From Chloroflexota bacterium (GTDB lineage Bacteria > Chloroflexota > Limnocylindria > Limnocylindrales > CSP1-4), in assembly GCA_021812735.1 (NCBI GenBank), contig JAKAMV010000052.1, positions 1 to 21,996 of the forward strand: a stretch of 21,996 nucleotides of DNA, in the 5' to 3' direction. Shown here piece after piece: positions 18,568 through 21,996 of the stretch; within the stretch, counting starts at the first letter, position 1, and every line of letters starts with the position of its first letter. The notes beneath the pieces were generated by a model that worked only from the letters and a program-made list of their open reading frames with translations, made no database searches and was not told the origin of the DNA. Position numbers and translations under genes: made by a program.

Positions 18568-18703
18568 GCGAACCCGCCCATACGCGCACGAATGCTGCGT
18601 CGTTCGGGAACCCTGGGAACGCTGGGCACCGACGGCCTCGACACCGAGGTCCGTCCCGGCGTCCCGTACGGAGATCGTCGACCCGCACGGAGGACCGGCC
18701 CGC

Positions 18704-20089
18704 ATGGCAGCCCGGCATCGATCGGCCGGCACGCACGACGTGCGGCGCTGGCTGCGCCGCCATCGGGTGGCGGTGCGCGGCCTCACCCTCGCGGACCATG
18801 TCGGCTCGCCGCGCGCGACGCGCGAGGTGGCGAGCCTGGCGGCCATGCTGCGCGACCCCGACGCCGTGACCGCGGCGGGCGGCACCATCGTGCGCGGCGT
18901 CGTCTTCACCGGGCCGCCCGGGGTCGGCAAGACGAACCTGGCGCGCATCCTCGCGGCGCTCCTGGGCGATGCCGTGCCCTACTACGAGTGCACCGCCGCG
19001 GAGCTCACGGAGCGACGAGTGGCGGCCCTCGCCCGGCACTTCGCGGCCCACCCGGCCCCCGCCGTCCTCTACATCGACGAGATCGATGCGGTGGCCCTGG
19101 AGCGCGGCTCGCGGGTCCACGACCGCCGTTCGCGGAGCGTCCTGTATGCGCTCCTCTCGGCGCTCGACGGGCTGCGCGACGGCGGCCGCGTGCTGTATCT
19201 CGCGAGCACGAATACCGATCCGACTTACCTCGACCGCTCGCTCCTGCGCGCGGGGCGCTTCGGGCGGATCGTGCGCCTGGAGTTGCCCACGCGCGAGGAG
19301 CGGCGCGAGCTGCTCGCCTATCTGCTCGCGCGTCGCCGGGTGGCCGAGCCGATCGATCTCGAGCGGGCGGCCGAGCTCACCCGCGGACGCAGCGGCGCGG
19401 ACCTCTTGGGGGCGCTCGACGACGGGCTCGCCCTGGCCTTGGCGGACGGCGTGACCGGCGGGCTCACCGTCCGCCACTGGGAGGAGGCCCTGCGCCGTCA
19501 CGGGGAGATCGACGAAGTGCCGGCCCTGACGGCAGCCCAGCGCAGGCGCCAAGCGGTCCACGAGGCCAGCCATGCCGTCGTGGCTCTCGAGCTGCTCGGG
19601 CCGGGGGCGATCAGCACGGTCGCCCTGGGCGACCACCGCGGTGGACGTACCGAGCTCGGGCCCGACGACGGCTCACACCCGGATCTCGCCGACGACGAGC
19701 TGCTGGCGCGGGTGGCCGTTCTCCTCGCCGGGGCGATCGGCGAGCGCCTCGTCTTGGGCTCAGGGTCGCTGGGTGGGGGCAGCGACATGCAGCAGGCCAC
19801 CGAGCTGCTCCTCTCGCGCCTCGCCTGTGGCAGCGACGCCGCCTGGGGCGGCCTCAACACCGATGCCTTCACCCGGGAGGCCGGCCCCCGGCTCCTCGAC
19901 GCACGGGCGGCCGCGGTGCGCCTCGAGCTGGACCGCCAGACGGCGCGGGCGGAGGCGATCCTCGAACGCCGCCGCGAGGCCGTGCTGAGCTTCGCCGAGA
20001 CGCTGCTCGCCGACCAGACCCTGAGCGGCGCGGCGCTCGGCGAGCGGCTCGCGCAGCTGGCCGCGGCCCGCGTGACGGGCCCGGCATGA
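18704..20089 (+). CDS. Soluble FtsH-like AAA+ zinc metalloprotease (M41 type), 461 aa
   Basis: ATP-dependent protease of FtsH architecture. The AAA+ module has Walker A GPPGVGKT at 70-77, Walker B VLYIDEID at 121-128, sensor-1 STN at 168-170 and the arginine-finger region RAGRFGR at 182-188. The peptidase module has the zinc motif HEASH at 286-290 and GGGSD with Asp361 as likely third ligand. Both catalytic centres are intact. Unlike cellular FtsH (usually above 600 aa with two N-terminal helices and an outer domain), it has no membrane segment: only about 60 basic residues precede the ATPase. The aromatic-Val-Gly pore loop of FtsH is not recognisable in the corresponding stretch (YYECTAAELTERR). 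The ATG at 18704 has CGGAGG 10 bases upstream; the longer open frame to 18476 is shadow. Its stop overlaps the next gene (ATGA). Substrates are unknown; a repressor or phage/host protein is plausible. Confidence 0.92.
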   Translation: MAARHRSAGTHDVRRWLRRHRVAVRGLTLADHVGSPRATREVASLAAMLRDPDAVTAAGGTIVRGVVFTGPPGVGKTNLARILAALLGDAVPYYECTAAELTERRVAALARHFAAHPAPAVLYIDEIDAVALERGSRVHDRRSRSVLYALLSALDGLRDGGRVLYLASTNTDPTYLDRSLLRAGRFGRIVRLELPTREERRELLAYLLARRRVAEPIDLERAAELTRGRSGADLLGALDDGLALALADGVTGGLTVRHWEEALRRHGEIDEVPALTAAQRRRQAVHEASHAVVALELLGPGAISTVALGDHRGGRTELGPDDGSHPDLADDELLARVAVLLAGAIGERLVLGSGSLGGGSDMQQATELLLSRLACGSDAAWGGLNTDAFTREAGPRLLDARAAAVRLELDRQTARAEAILERRREAVLSFAETLLADQTLSGAALGERLAQLAAARVTGPA

Positions 20090-20238
20090 TCCCGCTCCTG
20101 CGCATCGGGATCCGCCTGACCCTGCTCGCCCTGTGCGGCGCGGCCCTGCTCGTCGTGCTCGTGGCCGGGCTCCTCGCCGGCATCGCCTGGACGCTCCTGC
20201 GCGCGCTCGATCCGGCCGGTCCCGCGGCCCGGGCCTGA
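20086..20238 (+). CDS. Single-helix membrane peptide, 50 aa
   Basis: The ATG overlaps the protease stop codon by four bases (20086-20089). The 50 aa product is almost entirely one or two close hydrophobic helices: MIPLLRIGIRLTLLALCGAA followed by LLVVLVAGLLAGIAWTLLRAL, then a short DPAGPAARA tail. Positive residues near the start suggest an N-in orientation. It has no signal cleavage site, enzymatic motif or known family that I recognise. Its position suggests that it supplies the membrane anchor missing from the FtsH-like protein, or acts as an adaptor or inhibitor of it. The J-domain gene begins 6 bases after its stop. Confidence 0.72.
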   Translation: MIPLLRIGIRLTLLALCGAALLVVLVAGLLAGIAWTLLRALDPAGPAARA

Positions 20239-20244
20239 CGCACG

Positions 20245-20772
20245 ATGGACCCCTGGCGCGTGCTCGGCGTGTCACCCGGGGCGGATCCCGCGACCGTCCA
20301 CGCCGCGTATCGGCGCCTCGCCTGGCGCCACCATCCCGACCACGGCGGCTCGACCGCTCGGATGCGCGAGCTCAACGCCGCGGATGCAGCGCTCCGCCGG
20401 ATCGCCGGTATCCACGCGACCGCGGCGCCTGGGCAGGCGCCGCGGTCGGCGTCCGGCGCGAGCCCGACCGGCCGCCCGGCCACCGGCCCGGCGCAGGAGC
20501 GCTGCGTGCGGGCCCGGGCTGCGGCCTGGCTCGTCACGACGGGCCCCGGCCAGTGGCTCGGGTGCCTGCTGCTCGTCGCCGGGGTGCACGGGATCGCGCT
20601 CCTGGGATCGTCCCGCGCCTGGTCGCCGCTCGAACTTCTCGCCGCGTTCCTCGTGCTGCGGCTGCACGTGCGCGCGGTGCCCGACGCCCACCCCTATGCC
20701 CCGGCCGAAGCCGCTGGTGCCCTCCTGGTCGGAGCGCTCCGGCTGGGGACCTGGCTTGCCCGGCGGTGGTGA
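20245..20772 (+). CDS. Membrane-anchored J-domain (DnaJ-like) protein, 175 aa
   Basis: The N-terminus is a J-domain: MDPWRVLGVSPGADPATVHA, then AYRRLAWRHHPDHGG with the Hsp70-activating HPD triad at 30-32. It is a short version that ends near residue 55. A Gly/Pro/Ser/Thr linker follows to about 85. Then come two or three hydrophobic segments, about 104-121 (WLGCLLLVAGVHGIALLG), 128-143 and 156-172. Such proteins recruit DnaK to a site, here the membrane; no hsp70 gene is in the window, so the host DnaK is the likely partner. There is no Gly/Phe or zinc-finger region, making this a class C type. It starts 6 bases after the membrane-peptide stop without its own ribosome site, which argues for coupled translation with the protease and the peptide. 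Confidence 0.88.
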   Translation: MDPWRVLGVSPGADPATVHAAYRRLAWRHHPDHGGSTARMRELNAADAALRRIAGIHATAAPGQAPRSASGASPTGRPATGPAQERCVRARAAAWLVTTGPGQWLGCLLLVAGVHGIALLGSSRAWSPLELLAAFLVLRLHVRAVPDAHPYAPAEAAGALLVGALRLGTWLARRW

Positions 20773-20803
20773 CGGATGGCACCGCATTCTGGCGCGAGCG
20801 CGC

Positions 20804-20831
20804 TTGACAGCAGCCGAACCCCGTCGACGCT
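20804..20831 (+). promoter_or_regulatory. Candidate promoter for the 72 aa gene and serine recombinase
   Basis: TTGACA (20804-20809), 16 bases, GACGCT (20826-20831). It falls inside a longer open frame that begins at 20776, which supports the later ATG at 20884. It separates the recombinase unit from the protease/J-domain unit. Confidence 0.5.
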
Positions 20832-20883
20832 CCCGCACCGCTCGCGAACCGGGCGGTCCCTGCCGCAGCGCGGAGCCCTTCCG

Positions 20884-21102
20884 ATGCAGCCATCCAGCCC
20901 CGATCCCCAGATCCTCGGAACGGTCTCCGGGATCGCCCACGACGACCTCCGGGCGGAGGAGGGGACCCCCTTCGTCCATGTCGTCACCAGCAGCGACCAG
21001 TCGCCGCTCATCGACGCGCTGGCCGCCCTCGTGCGTTACCACCTCGACGCCCCCGGCGTGTCGGACAGTGCAGCGGCGGCGCCCCTCGCGCCGGCCGCGT
21101 GA
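20884..21102 (+). CDS. Small unknown protein upstream of the recombinase, 72 aa
   Basis: The ATG at 20884 is preceded by CGGAG about 9 bases away and lies downstream of a promoter. The frame is open to 20776, but that part spans the promoter. The product (PDPQILGTVSGIAHDDLRAE, then FVHVVTSSDQSPLIDALAAL) is acidic, soluble and ends in an Ala-rich tail. No domain is recognised. It ends 11 bases before the serine recombinase start, within the same transcript. Small proteins beside large serine integrases are sometimes directionality factors, but this one has no visible DNA-binding motif, so that is only a possibility. Confidence 0.6.
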   Translation: MQPSSPDPQILGTVSGIAHDDLRAEEGTPFVHVVTSSDQSPLIDALAALVRYHLDAPGVSDSAAAAPLAPAA

Positions 21103-21113
21103 GGGGGCCGGCC

Positions 21114-21996
21114 ATGCGTCGCCGCGGCATTCCGAGCGATCCTTGGGCGCTCGACCCCAACGCCCCCTACGACATCGAACCGGCCGATTTGCGCGGCCTG
21201 CCCTTCGCCATCTCCGTGCGCGTCAGCGACGATCGCCAGACCAGCAACGGCTCGACCGACCTGCAGGCCCGTCGCATCCGCTCATTCGGCCGGACCTACG
21301 GCCTCTCCGACAGTGGCCTGGCCTGGGAGCGCACCGAGACCGGCAAGGCCATGGCCAGCGCGAACGAGACGCGTGAGCAGCTCGAGGCGGCCCGTGCCGG
21401 CCGGATGCGGGTGCTCATCTTCTACGACGCGTCGCGCTATGCGCGCAACGTTCTCGGTGCCCTGCAGATCGAAGAGGAGCTGCATCGCGCGGGCTGCTTC
21501 GTGGTGTACCTCGAGGACGACGACGTCCTCATCGCCTCGAACGCCAAGACGCGCGGGGCCAAGAACCGCAAGCACGCGGAGAACCAGGAGTACAGCGACA
21601 AGCTCAGCCGCCGGGTCGCCGACGGCATCGAGGGCTTCATCGTGCACGGCGACGACGCGGCGCTCGAGGTGGTCAGCCAGGCCGGGGTGGCGCCCTTCGG
21701 CTGGCGCCGCCCCGACAAGTACAATCTCCCACTCGCCCACCGCGCCAGCGAGGCCCCCATCGTGCGGGCCATCGGGGCGCGCTTCCTGGGATCCGGCGAG
21801 ACCTGTGCCACGGTGGCCGCCTGGGCCAACGCGCAGGGCTACGAGACGCGCCGCGGCAAACACTGGACCAAGCAGGCGATCTACGATCTGCTGACGCTGC
21901 CGCTGCACCGCGGCGTGCTCGGCTACCACGTCTCGCGCAGGGCGCGGAAGCGCGGCTACCTCGACGGGGTGACCGGATCCATCGAGCCGCTGTTCG
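21114..21996 (+). CDS. Large serine recombinase/integrase, C-terminus beyond window
   Basis: Site-specific recombinase that integrates or excises the element. 294 codons are visible before the right edge. After about 30 extra N-terminal residues the resolvase domain begins with FAISVRVSDDRQ (Arg36, nucleophile Ser38). It continues through LIFYDASRYARN (Arg108 and Arg111, the conserved active-site arginines), and the long helix region QEYSDKLSRRVADGIEGF. From about residue 190 the 'Recombinase' domain starts (VAPFGWRRPDKY, then WTKQAIYDLLTLPLHRGVLGY). The zinc-ribbon domain would lie outside the window. The start ATG has GAGGGGG 7 bases upstream and follows the 72 aa gene by 11 bases. It marks the region from about 17 kb onward as probably mobile. 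No att core can be identified without the other end of the element. Confidence 0.94.
   Translation, partial: MRRRGIPSDPWALDPNAPYDIEPADLRGLPFAISVRVSDDRQTSNGSTDLQARRIRSFGRTYGLSDSGLAWERTETGKAMASANETREQLEAARAGRMRVLIFYDASRYARNVLGALQIEEELHRAGCFVVYLEDDDVLIASNAKTRGAKNRKHAENQEYSDKLSRRVADGIEGFIVHGDDAALEVVSQAGVAPFGWRRPDKYNLPLAHRASEAPIVRAIGARFLGSGETCATVAAWANAQGYETRRGKHWTKQAIYDLLTLPLHRGVLGYHVSRRARKRGYLDGVTGSIEPLF

Overview
This is a very GC-rich (roughly 70% or more by eye) bacterial segment with tightly packed genes, many GTG starts and 4-base ATGA/GTGA gene overlaps. Lipoproteins and anchored proteins with Pro/Ser/Ala-rich linkers followed by beta-propellers (GWP and W-S-x-D-G-x-x-W repeats) remind me of Chloroflexota of the Limnocylindria/Ellin6529 kind. 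A high-GC actinobacterium is the alternative. This placement is an inference from style, not from a marker gene.

Layout. (1) 1-7.33 kb is a defence island. A SIR2-domain gene, cut by the left edge, runs leftwards. It is divergent from a complete type I restriction-modification operon, hsdM-hsdS-hsdR, whose genes overlap by 11 and 4 bases. (2) 7.37-9.86 kb holds leftward small unknown genes: 76, 95 and 85 aa, a doubtful 181 aa ORF, and a 236 aa two-helix membrane protein. (3) 10.07-16.96 kb looks like cell-envelope backbone: a zinc-ribbon protein coupled to a SHOCT-like membrane protein, an eight-repeat GWP propeller lipoprotein, a polytopic membrane protein overlapping an anchored BNR-like propeller, another lipoprotein, and signal peptidase I. 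(4) 17.2 kb to the end looks like a mobile element: a RepA-like AAA ATPase, an excisionase-type HTH protein, a soluble FtsH-like AAA+/M41 protease, a 50 aa membrane peptide, a membrane J-domain protein, a 72 aa unknown, and a large serine recombinase cut by the right edge.

Two real genes touch the window edges and have no complete ORF inside it: the SIR2 gene (1-1123, minus) and the serine recombinase (21114-21996, plus).

The most interesting unit is 18704-20772. A peptidase of FtsH type has lost its own membrane helices and FVG pore loop. It is translationally coupled to a tiny single-helix protein and followed 6 bases later by a membrane-anchored J-domain protein, which could be a split, re-assembled membrane protease with its own cochaperone. 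A second window-wide pattern is a repeated promoter form, TTGAC(N) - 16/17 bases - [C/G]ANNNT. It precedes at least nine transcription units and in two cases sits 6 bases before the start codon, which predicts leaderless mRNAs.
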